Below are positions 12,351-25,000 of a DNA stretch of 64,000 bases, one piece after another (position 1 is the first letter of the stretch; each line of letters opens with the position of its first letter). The stretch is from NCBI GenBank assembly GCA_034509495.1, contig CM067520.1, positions 23,742,803 to 23,806,802 of the forward strand, written 5' to 3'. A program made the position numbers and the translations under genes. This DNA is from Acestrorhynchus altus. Lineage: Eukaryota; Chordata; Actinopteri; Characiformes; Acestrorhynchidae. The notes under the pieces are model-generated. The model did not search any database, had not been told where the DNA came from, and saw only the letters and a list, made by a program, of their open reading frames with translations.

Positions 12351-12647
12351 AACAACTCAGTATATTAGTGTTAAAACATCAGTTCGGTTTATTTCCAGCA
12401 GTCAAACATGTCTGCAAGTGTCCTATTTTGGGCAGTCTTGGCCACTGGAGTGGTCAAACAGTATTCCTTTATGTAGGCTTGACCTGAGACTGACCAGCCA
12501 TTATTAATGACATTCCAAGAAACTGTCAGAAATGTACAATTTTCACATAGAAAAGGTAAAAGAAGAAGAAGGAGTACATTTAATATCAAATATGATTAAC
12601 TCTACACTCTTCTTCTGCGAGCACTATTGGTTCCATCATTCCACCGG

Positions 12648-13005
12648 CACCAATCAGCCACAACATTATGACCACTTCCTTGTTTCTACACTCGTTTCTC
12701 TGCACACTGCACAGTTTGTGTTGGTCATCCTCTAGTCCTTCAGCGGAGCTCACAGGACGCTGTTGGCCGGATATTTCTGGTTGGTGGACTGTTCTCTGTC
12801 CAGCACCGACACTGAGGGGTTTAAACACTCAGTGTCTAATACACTTGTACCAGCTCAACATACCACCACCAAGGGGTCCTGAAAGAAGACTAACTAACAA
12901 AGGACGCAGAGAATCAGATGGGCTACAGCCTGTAATTACAGAACTACAAAGTGGACAATGTGTGTAGAAATATGCAAGTGGTCATAGCATTGTGGGTGAC
13001 CAGTG
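12648..13005. mobile_element. Near-complete palindromic element (family P)
   Basis: Left end CAATCAGCCACAACATTATG ACC and right end 'ggtcatagcattgtgggtga' are reverse complements, allowing a few mismatches. The element is about 358 bp and the inner blocks are also partly complementary. It is the best-bounded copy of the family in the window. It lies between the atp2a1 3' end and the rabep2 3' end and has no coding capacity. Confidence 0.8.
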
Positions 13006-14932
13006 TATTTAAGAGTAGTGCATATTATGTCTGTATTATATATCGATACGCATCATGTTTTCATGATTTTAAGTATTGTTATATGACATTTCTGCAACAT
13101 ATTCCAAACTTATTTAGTAGTTAACTTGTGAGAAAACACCGTCACTGTGGTCAGTCGATTAGTGAATTTGATCGTTGTGGCAACAGTGCTAAGACAGATT
13201 TTTTTCTGGTCATTATAGCTGCTTGAATTCGATGCACATTGCCAAACACTCTGGTTCACAGAAAAGGAAGGTTACCCACAAATGCAGGAGATCATTAAAG
13301 ACATGTTTGGAGTGTGGAGTCTGAAGTACTGCCATGAGGCTAATGTAGCCAAAAAGACTCCTGGTATACCTGCAAAACATCCTGAAGACAGAGTTTGACC
13401 AATCAATGACTAGAATTGAATGATAAAGCTTTTTTTTCATTATTCAAAAACTCATATTTTATATGTATTACGTGTAAAGTGCCACATTAGAAACCAGACT
13501 CATTAGTACTTTATTCAATTTATTAACTCGAAATTTAATTATTCTATAACACTTTCGAGCCCAAAAAGAACTGCACAGGCCATTATATTAGAATTAAGAG
13601 GGTTCTCGGCTCTACTAACACCATACTTAGCTGAACAGTACAGTGGATTGGGAATCGTAGTTACATGCCTCACTTGTAAAATCTTTGAGATACTCAGGAA
13701 GAACCACATACTTCTATTATAAGACCCTTTACTTACTCTGTACAGATGTGTTACTACACCCCTGCATTACAGGGGTGTGTCTAGACAGGGTTCCTGGAGG
13801 CTCACCTTCTCTGCATATTTTAGAGCTTACCCTACTCCCCCCACACACACCCGACTCAACTAATCAGCTCAATATCAAGCCCCTTACAGATGAAAGGGGT
13901 GTGTTAAAGCTAAAACGTGTAGGACAGGTGTGTCTCCAGGAACAGGGTTAGGAAACACTGGACTAAACTGTGTAGAGACTTCGGGCTTGGCTCAAAATGT
14001 CTGGCCTTTGTTCATTTCTTTCAACCGGGGAGGAGGATCCCCCTCTTCAGTATGTTCATCTAAGGTGGAAGGTCCCCTCTTCACTGATTTTGTTCGACCA
14101 GAGATAAGGGTTCCTCTTCGTTCGACCAGAGGCTGGACGGTTGGGGGTCGAGGGTCCACCTTCTACTTACTCTGTACTTCCTGAGTAAAACACAGGCTTT
14201 AATCTAGAGTGTGACTGAATATTCCTATCATTAGAGAATCGAATCTGATTAATTTAAAGGTTTGAAATGTGTCACTTTACATGGGAAGGACGAAAACGTG
14301 ACACTGCTCAATTTATGAACATAAATGACATTTTTTCGGGAATCTTGGGGTAAGAGAAAAAGGTTTGATTTTTGGTGAACCTTCCCTTTAAGAAAATTAT
14401 GACCTGGATGCAGATCTTAGAACATAGAACTGGATCTCAGATTTTTGGCAGCAGCAAACAGTATCAAAGAGAAACGTGGCACTTCTGTTTAAAGTTTATC
14501 ACAGTTAGGAGAGTTTAGCTGGTGACAGACGTGTGTGTGTGTGTGTGTGTGTGTGAGTGTGAGTGAGAGAGAGAGAGAGAATGAGTACAGTAGAAATTAT
14601 AATACACCCTTTCCAAGAAGGTGTCTTGCCCTGGAGCACAGCGATATCAGGATGAGAGCTGTTAAGTTTTCCGACGGGTTAGGAATGCTTAAAAATTCAA
14701 GTAAAACCAGCTGACCAGTTACAGAAATGATTAAGCTTATAAAATGTATAAAATGTTTGAGTGAGTGGTGTGAGAACAGCGTCCACAGAAACGGTCAGTG
14801 GAAGTTGGTTTATCTCCATTTTACCAGTCCGTCAGGGTTGGTCGTCCATGTTTGGTCCTGGGTAATTTCCTGTAACAGAGACCATCTTTTCACTTTGGTC
14901 AGGTGATGAAAGGGTGATCATCTTCAGTAGGT
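13006..14932. other. Intergenic spacer between the 3' ends of atp2a1 and rabep2
   Basis: No gene recognised. A possible small inverted-repeat element spans about 13760-13960, with 'gggttcctggagg' near the left and 'ctccaggaac' near the right. A GT then GA microsatellite lies at 14531-14581. The rabep2 3' UTR must end in here, but I could not choose a polyadenylation signal. Confidence 0.55.
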
Positions 14933-15835
14933 TCACGTTGTGCTGGTGGGCTGGTCACTGTCCACATCGAGCCCTTCCCCAAGAATCTGCCGAACCTGAT
15001 CCAAAGACTCTGCCTGACGAATCTGTTCCAACTTCACCTTAAAAAAACGTAAAGTAGTACAAGTTGTTTTTATTTGCAGCCATTGCATTATGACCATCTG
15101 CTTGTTTCTACATTCAGTGTCCATTCTATCAGCTCCTCTGACCACACAGGAGCACTTTGTGGTTCTATAATTCCAGACTGTAGTTCATCTGTTTCTCTGC
15201 AGACTTTATTCTCCTCCTTTCAGACTGATCTTCAATGATCAGGACCCCACAGGACCACCACAGACTGTGGCGTGCTGGTGGTTTGTTACAGTGTGTTCTG
15301 GTACAAGTGGCTCACAAACAGCAGTGCTGCTGGAGTGTTTAAACCCCTCATTGTCAGTTCTGGCCTGAGAATAGATCACCAACCAGAAATATCCAGCCAA
15401 AAGTGTCCTGTGAACACTTAAAAAACTAGAGGATGACCAACACACACTGCAGAAACAGATGAGGTTCTGTCTCAGACTAATAGAATAGAACCGACACAGT
15501 GTTTAAGCACTCCAGCAGCACTGCTGATACTGTGGAGGTCTTGAGCCAGGCCTTCCATTTGTTCTCTGGGTGCTGATTTCATGTGTTCACAGATGATTGG
15601 CTAAAGTGTACAGTAGCTGTGGTTACTGGGTTACTGGGTCAAGTCCAGTCCTGACCGCCAGGTTAGAGCTGTGTACCTGCAGTGACTGCGACAGCTGCAC
15701 AAAGTCCCTCTGCACAGCCTGACTGGTGTCCAGCTGAGAGCGCAGACTGATCACCTGACTGCGCAGCTCTAAACACTGCTGCTGAAGAACCGACTGACAG
15801 AAAAAGAAGGAGGTAGTGATTAGATTGAGAGAGGG

Positions 15836-15872
<37 letters not shown>

Positions 15873-15977
15873 CCTTTTCATGACTTTGTGTCTTGCTGTC
15901 TCTCTGCAAGTGCGAGAGCGCCAACCGCAGGCCCTGCAGCTCAGTACGGCACTCCTGGAGGTCACTCTCCAACTGCA

Positions 15978-16011
<34 letters not shown>

Positions 16012-19000
16012 TTCGATACAGACTTTTAATCGGCCTATGTTTTGATGTACACTATGTGGCCAAATATTTGTGGACACCCCTTCTAATGAATGTATTCAGC
16101 TGCTTCAAGTTGCACCCATTGGTGACCCAAATGTGCAAATGCACACACAGCTTGTTTAGTCCCTGTAAAGAAGTACTGCCAATAGAATAGGACACTCTGG
16201 AGCAGATAAACATGATCTGTGGTCCAACATGGAACTATGCAATAATAAACAGACTACATAAAGTGAAGAGTACAAACATAAAACTAGGACAAAGCAATAA
16301 ATACAAATGACATATGACAGTGCAGCACAAATACAGCACACATTTCTGAATTTGCACTCACATATATATAATCTACATATTTTGACACACACCTTGTCTT
16401 TTTCGCTTTGAATGCGGTCAGTCTCTATTTTCAGGCTGGAGAGCTGGACTGGGAAACACACACACATGTACAAGGTAATATTTACATTTCTAGTATTGTT
16501 TTACATATTGTACAATATTACAGGTATAAAAAAACACGTTTAATCGTCCTCTTATGCAGTGGATCCCAACCCTGGTTACACCAGTCGTGTGAAGTATTTA
16601 AATTGCAAAATCAGGTGGGAAATATAGGTTTTGGAATGTAAATAAATACTTAAATTTCAACGTCAGACACAGGTGTTGGGACTTTTAATGGCCAAGATCC
16701 CAACGTTTCTCTCCTTGGAGCCCCCACCTCATATAATACAAGTATCTAGTACAAGCTTAACATGTGCAAATTGTATTTTGACAAACTCAAATTCAAAGTA
16801 GACAAACGCTGTGATGTTCGAGACCCTCCTTAAAGGGCTGCAGAGCCCAGGTTGGGAATACGCAGTCTAGATATACATTTAACAAGAATACTGCATTTCT
16901 ACTGTTTGCTCTGCTGGACTGCTGAATACAGAACACAGCAACAACAGACCGTGAGGTATTTTTATTCTGGTGTGAAATGATCCACATAATCAGCTAAATC
17001 ATGAGAGATTCATGAATGTGTTAGACCACAAAACTAAAACACACATGGGCAGGGGATCCTTGATCCTTGTCATTAAGATTTCTGAATAGTCAAAAATGTG
17101 TTGAACTCACCTTCTAAGACCTCTGGGGGAGAAACGAAGAACAGACCAGTCATTATGAGCACCAGTTTCAATTCATGCCAGAACAAAACTTTGAAAATAT
17201 GTGGACAAAGGAGGACAGCACTGACCGCTTTCTTCTGTGCGCGTCTCCAACTGTTCCTTCAAGTTCACTATTTCAATGCGTAGCCTCTCCTCGGAGTGTA
17301 GTCCCTACAGACACACAGTTCCTTAACTCCTCTCTCTGAGTGTGGGTGGGTGTGAGACAGAGGAAAACAAGTGCGCTTGTTACCGTACCTGTAGAAAGAG
17401 TGGCTCGTGTCCATCTCCTGCTGTGCTGTTCTCCTCGGTCTCCTCTCCTTTCAGCCTGGACAGCTCACTACAAACCCTCCTCTGGGACAGAGACAGCTCT
17501 GTCTGCACAATAAAGGGGCAGAGAGGACCCCGAGATTACGACTGGACAATGCATCAACCTCAAAAGCCTCAAATCAATTATAATATTGACGCACGTTTTG
17601 TCACATTAAACAAGAGCAATTTCATTGTATTATTAAACAGTTACCCACCAGTCTGCTCTGTACAGCGCTCTGTGATTGGCTAAAGGAGTTCTGAAGCTCC
17701 TGGAGGAGGGCCTCGGACATTTTCACCTGAGATTGGAGAACTGACACCTGAGTGAACAGGAACACACGTGTCATGCGCAGGTCAAGGTACGTAGTCATAT
17801 GTGGTACTACAGTCATCTAGTCGTACTGTGTATGAGTATGTATGTGACAACCATTGACTGCATTGCATTCTGGGGTACTGACTCAATATTAGATGTCACA
17901 TAACGTTTAAGGTTTAATAATGTAATAATAATAATGAATCAGTTAATCAATGTATTTTCATTTTCAATGTTTATAACCTGATAAGGGTATCAGGGGGTTT
18001 GCACACCTGTGATTCATTTGCTTTGGTCTGAATCAGTTACAGATTTTGTAAACTTGGGAGTTTTTCCAGGTGTTTTCACACAAGAACCACCACAAATGCA
18101 TCACAACAAACCACATGACAGATTCTCTCCACTGTCTGATCAGACTTGTGCGGGACGGGAGCAAGAGAGCAAATAGGAATAAGATTTGGGTCCCGTTTAA
18201 CATGGAGCAGCAGCAGAGATGGCATTGTTTCATAGCAGCAGTGATCTGACCAGAATACCAGCTCAAACCACACCTGCAGAGCTGTTTAGCTCAAATCAGC
18301 CCAGTCCACCCAACATAGTTCATATTCTCACCACAAACAAACCACTCCAAAGTTCATTTGGGTGCGGACTGAGACCACAACCTCTAAAGGGTCTTGATGG
18401 TGGTCTTGATCCAAGTGTGATGGCTGTTTTCACACCAACTTCATCTAATCAGACTGACCAAGTGCAGGAGTAAAAGCTTCTTAAATAACTTATTTAAAAA
18501 GTGGTGATACCGTTTTAGCCAACCAGGAAGCTCCGTACAGTTTTTAAAAGTAAAATCTGTGTGTGACGGATTCAACGGACATCTGTGCAACAATGGGGCA
18601 TTTTAAGGGATCTAGAAGGACAGCAGGTGAAAGGTGAGGAATGATCCTTAGAGCTGTTTAATGGTTATTGGGTTTTTATCAGAACTAAGAGCACTACGGG
18701 TTCTTTACCTGTTTCTGGGTTTCGGTGGTCTGTGTGTCCAGCTCTTTTTCAAGCTGCGACTTCTGCTCTCTCAACTGGGTCAGCTCTCCCTGAAGTTCAG
18801 TCACCTAACAACACAAAACTACCACAGTTAAAAAGGGTATTGCACCACCACAGTGTCATAAAGTGTATACAGTGTGTGTATGTAAGCCTCGGTCACAATG
18901 ACAAATTGGTCCCTGTGGTTTGATGTGACGTGCAATTTCCTCGACAGCCCAACATGACATTAATGAAGTCCTCCATCCAGTGGTCCTACCCTTTCTGAAC

Positions 19001-22000
19001 ACACACTCCGGTGCTCTAGTCCAACGGGACGATGCTCGTCCACACACTGCTGCCGTCTCAAGATCTCGTCTTGAAGACACAGATACTACGCCGTGGTCGG
19101 TCTCATCTCCAGACCTGTCCCTGATTGAAAATGTGTGGGATGCTATTGGACGCTCTATCAACACTCCACCCCTACCACACCATCTGCAGAACTGAGTGAG
19201 AACATTCAAGCTGCATGGGATGGATCATCACAGGACACCATTAGGAACCTTCACAACTCCATGCAGAGAACTGAGAGACACGACTCTATGTGTAGATCAA
19301 TAAATACTGATCATAGTCTACGTTTCTAATCATTTATTGTTCCTAGTAACCTTTATCTTCCTTCCCGATAGCACTGCATTCCCACACTTGGTTTAGTAAG
19401 CAAGCAGATAAACATAAACAAATATTTACGTTTATCTGCGTCTGTTCTGATGTGATCTGGAGCTTCTACACTAAAAACTCTCTAATTACTCAGAGAAATG
19501 CTTCTAAATAATGTGATTAGAGGCCTAAAACGTCTGCACAGTATTGTAAACATACACCATTTCCTTTGGGATTAATGTTAGGATGCCTTTGGTGTTGCAC
19601 TGGACAGAATTCAAACACACATAAACTACTGTCCCAGAAGGGACACAGGATTGAGGACTACAGCTGCTGTACTACTGACCTGTGCTTGGAGGGCATCCCA
19701 GTCTGCATGCGTGACCAGTCTGTGGCCTGGCGGAGGCAGGTAGATGGCTTCGGGCACCAGTGTTCCTGTGGAGACCAGGGAGGCGGTGTCATCCTGAGGG
19801 GGCGGGTGTCTGAGAAGAGAGGGTGTGTCCAGGGAGAAGGAAGAGAGGGAGGCGGAGTCATAGTGTTGAGTGTAGAAGCCCTCCATATGAAGCCCTGTGT
19901 TCTCACTGTCTGGTGGCTCTGCCTGTAGTTCTCGTGGCTCACCGTCCCCCGTCATATGTTCAGAATCAGCACCTCTGGAGGAAGCAGGGTCACCCTGGGG
20001 TTTCTCAGCAGGTTGGGAGGCTCCCTCCATCCTTCCTTTCTTCGTGCTGTCCTGCAGTGACAGAGAATTGTGGTAAAAAAAGGCAGACTCCAGTGGGTCC
20101 CAAGGGTTTAAACACTGTTGGGTGATGAGGACAAAAAACATTTTTACAAAGCCCCCAATTTTTACCAGAGTATAACCTGAACTAGACCTGAAATCAATTT
20201 CAAAACCTTGATGCTGAAGTACAAAGCCAAAAATTGACCAACTCCTCCATACATGATGGTAATGGTTCAAATACAGCTCGGCTTGACCCACCGTCCCTTA
20301 AAACGCAAGGAAAACATGCATCCAGACTCGAGTCCCTCATTGTCTTCAAACGCAGACTGAAGACTCATCTGTTTCAGGAGTATTTAACTCCATAAAGACA
20401 TTTGTTTCAGCAGGATCTAAATGTGAGGAATCTCTAGATTCCAGCCTTGTCTACTAGTTAAGGATACTCTGAGTGAACAGCAAAGCACTTTTGTAGGTGG
20501 CTCTGGAAAAGGCCGTCTGCGAAATGACGTAAATGTAAATACAAATCCAGAAAAACTGTCAATAGTCAGGCATTTTTGAAAACAAGCCACTGAAACTTAC
20601 AGCTGAAAGTTGATGTAAATCATGTACAATTTACAACCCTTGTCTGTATAAAAGCAGTGTCTGAATTGGCTGAGCTCTGTATTTACATAACGCTGCATGT
20701 TCAGATTGCCATCATAAAGCCTAAAAAGACGATAGGTTTTCCATCAACTTTTAAAAAATGTGCATAAAAAACGCCCAAAAGGATTTTTACTCTAGGAAGT
20801 AGATCTGGGGGATATCAATATTTATATCTATATCGTGATCTGGCTTGAAGATGACTTGGTGTGTATAAAAAAGAAATGACAATCAAACTTCAGTGAGTTT
20901 AACATGGTTAGAGATAAAGGAGAACTTAACTAATCTTTATACTCATTTAAGGTCATCTCACCCGGCACTAATCAGACCCAAGTCCTTGAAAATTCCTGCA
21001 TGAGCTCCACAGTCACCTCTCACTGAGTCTCGTTACCACAGGGTGTGCCAGCATGTCTGGTAAAAAGTCTGGAGACTGGCATAAGCAAGTTCTTATCTCA
21101 ATCCCAATGACCTTCCCAAGGGACAATCACTCTCCAGGCACCACTATGCCCATGAAAAGAAGAAACCACACCAACATGCCACAGGCTCCACAGAAACACA
21201 TGACCCTGGTTCACTGCTTGTCCTTCTTTGGAACAGTTTTGGAAAGTGCTGACCAGAACAACACAGAACTGAAAATACACTATATGTCCAAATGTTTGTG
21301 GACACCCTTTCTAACAAATTACAAAAGATACTTTAAGTTGCACCCATTGCTGACAAAGATGTGCAAATGCACACACAGCTCGTCTGGTCCCTGTAGAGAC
21401 ATACTGTCAATAGAATAGGACTGTCTGAAAGAGATAAACTTGGATTGAGGGGCACCATTTCCCAGGGAGAGATATTAAGCCCCCAGGATCAAGCTGTGGA
21501 GCAGTGGAACTGTGTTCTCTGGAATGATGGTGCTCCATCCAATAATTTTGGGATGAGCTGAGGATAAGTTGAGGAGGTGAATGCAATCAAATCCTCACAG
21601 GTTTGCTCCAGAATCTAGTAGTAAGTCTTCCCTGGACAGTAGAGACATTACACCAACAAAAGCAAGATAAACTCAATATGAATGCGCAGGTGTCCCAATA
21701 CTTTTGTCCATATTGCGTAAATGAAAAATTGGATTTAACATTCATTCATTTAAAATCACATGCCTGTGGCTTGTACACCCATGATCTTGTCATCAATTCA
21801 CTGGTTGTCCTCTTGTGGAGAACTTTTGGTAGGTACTGACCACTGCATACTGGGAACACCCCACAAGACCTGCCTGAAATTTTGAAGATGTTCTGCCCCA
21901 GTCGACGTCACAGTCTGGTTCATGTCAAAATGACTCTTATGCCCTTTTTTCTGCTTCAACACATCAACAGACAGACAGACACTGGGTTTAAAGTTATGGC

Positions 22001-25000
22001 TGATCGGTGCACAAACCTTGTTCTCTGGACTGAACCCTGCTCTCCTCCACTGAGAACGTTCAGACTGTAGTGCAGATATTCTGGCCTCATACTGCGCAGC
22101 GGTCTCTGAGAAAACAAGAGGAAAGACAGACAAATGATTTGGATAATATTTACATGAATATACTGGTGCATCTGAAAAAGAATACTGTTAGACCAGTTTC
22201 TTAATTAAAAATTAAGATGTTGTTTAATTTTCATCACATTTAAAGTCATATCTCAAGCTTTTTTGCTTTAAAGTTGATATTGTGCTTCTAATGTTCTAAT
22301 ATTTTGAGATTCTGGATTCCTGGTTTTCATGCAATATAAGCCAAACTGATCAACTATAAAACAAAAAAGGCTTGAAATGTCACTTTATGTGTAATGAATA
22401 TAAAATATTCATATGAAATTGTGATCAACAAATTAGCTTTTTAACAATATTCTAATTTGAGATTCACGAGTAAATCCTACTCCTTCTTCTTTAATTGTTT
22501 TAAAGAGCAACACCAGTGGCTTTGTACCACTGCCTCGTTTCTCTGAGATCTGTGGTGCTCTGAGGGAACGGCTGCTGGTCATCATTGCATTGAGCTACGA
22601 TGGCATAATTGGGTCATTTTGCTGCCCAAACAGCATAACAATAGCTAACCATAACAATTAGCGGCCGATAGTGAGACATCGTTACAGCGTCTTTATCAAG
22701 CTGGCTATGACCCTCGTCTAATATGCTGGCTACAGGCCTCGTCCCATATCACTACCTCTGCGCAGCAGCTAAGCCCCTGGTCCAGAATCAATACTGTTCC
22801 GTTAGTATGCTGGCTGCTGACCTCGTTACCACCATTTCTTAGCCAGGCCCCTTGTCCCTGCTGACATCATACCACGTGAATTAAACCTAACACTACCCAA
22901 CAAGCCTTTTTCTGAGATTCGCTGTCAAGCAGACATCATCTGTGTAAAGTAACACACTACCAAATGACACACAACCTACCTGTTTCTGACATTTTCTGGA
23001 ATTTCACTGCTGTTGCTCTTTAATACTGTAAACGTAAGCAGTCTGGCCACAGTCACAACGGAACAATCCACAAACTCTGCAACATCAGCATGGTATTAAT
23101 TTGAACTCTCTTTCGCTTTCTGTTCCTCCTCTCACCTCTGAGGGCCTCCTGGAGGGACTGGATCTCCTGGTCACACTGTCTCTGCAGTTCCTGAAGCTCC
23201 TCTTGTTTGCTCAGCTCGCAGATCGTCGCCACACCCTGCCAGTGCTCCAACTGGGCTTGACACTCGACAAGCTCAGTCTGTAGGTTTGTTTCAGCTTCAG
23301 GTGGACCTGTAGGAAGAAAGAAATGTCCAAAAACTGACCCTGACCAGAAACTCAGAGAACTATCTGAAATAAAATTAAAGTAAAGGCTGTATAAGATCAT
23401 CACCAAACTACTGACTAAGAGGCAAGGGCCGTAGTCTACCTTGCCTACTCACCTACATACCAGCCCAAACACACTTAGGTGGGTATGGTGGAGAAGCTGA
23501 AGGAGACAGAAGGAAAACAGACCTGCTGGAGCAGGGATGGTGGTCACTGTAGTACTTTATAATTCTGCCATTTAATTTATGAAGCTTATTTTGTTTTACT
23601 TTTGTGTGTTCAGTCAAAATCACTGATAGGCCTTTTCCACCAAAAGAACTCTGGTTTTTGAACTGGTTCCATTCGAGCTTAAAAAAACCTTGGCAATTTT
23701 TTAGCGAACCAGTCCGCGTTTACACCCGTTTTAGTGGATCAACATCAACATCAACAGAGGGCGCTGCACAGCATCAGTAAACAATAATGATAAGAGGGTA
23801 GTGTGCACAGACTACCTGTGAGCACTTACAGATGTTTGGTTTTCTCCTAAAAGCAAACACGGATCAAATTTTGGCAGTAAGGAGATGTAGATGGCTACAT
23901 GTCATTGCTTCTTTACAATTCGAGGTTTAAACTGAAGAACCTACTAATCTTTGGTTACTGCTGCACACAAACCATTCAGGTTCTGCAACCTATTTTTTGG
24001 TGGAAATGCACTGACCGGTTCAAAATTAGGTTTGCGAACCAGAACTGAACCCATTGGTTGAAAAAGCCTATGAGAGACCCTTTTCCTGAATGGAATGAGG
24101 GGTGATGTCTTTAACACTGCAACTGAGTCCAAAACTGCACTGCATAGATGACATAGAAGAACCATTTTAATGAGATACTGTTCTTTACACTCACATTGCT
24201 TTTACAAAAATGGTTCTTCTATGACACTATTCAAAGACCCTTTGTATAACTGGACAATTTGCCCATACTGGGTAATGTATATTATTTGTTAATATTATAA
24301 ATAAGCAAAAATAATGAACCTTTAAAATAAAGATCCTAGCTGTTGAGCATATTGTCTGAAGGGAAAACAAAAGGTTATGTTCAATGTGATGGGCCGCCCT
24401 ATCCAGCTGGGGAGTTCCTTGCCTTGATCAAGGGCACTTCAGTCATGTCCTGCCGGTTCAGGGGTTCAAACCTTCCAGTCACATGGCTGATTCCTGAACA
24501 ACCATTGGTTGGTCACCAACCAGGTAGGTAATTTAGCCTATATGACCTCTTATTCCAGTGATAGTAAGCCCCTCCCACCTCACTGTGCACAAGCATGAAC
24601 ACACCCCTTGTTGCTGATGGACTGGAGTTGTGTTTTGTGTCTGGGGTTAACAGAGGACAAACTGGACTTTTAACAGTAAGGAAACATCCCCTGAGTGCAC
24701 CAGATTTAAACAGTGCACTTATCCTTTAATCAAATCAAGTTTATAGTCACATCACGTGACACAGGTTTAAAGGTGAACGTACTAATAGTAAAACAGACGC
24801 ATAAAAAAACAGCATAAAAACGTAAAAAATATATATATTTTCACATTTTTCATATTTTTAATAATATTTTATTTACACACTGACTTACACTATACACGAC
24901 TTTACTTATTTAAACATTTCATGTGTTTTTAGGGGGAAATATTTTTAATTAATAATAAAATGTAAAAAAAAAGTTTTTAGGCACTCGTTGCACGAGAAAA

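Noticed and set aside
19626..20291. 221-codon minus frame taken as a single-exon gene
   Set aside because: Only 19680-20051 is rabep2 coding; good acceptor and donor sites cut the frame, and the extensions read intron sequence.
24390..24550. tRNA-like B-box ('ggttcaggggttcaaac') considered as a tRNA gene
   Set aside because: No A-box, no cloverleaf and it matches an interspersed fish repeat; at most a SINE-like promoter remnant.
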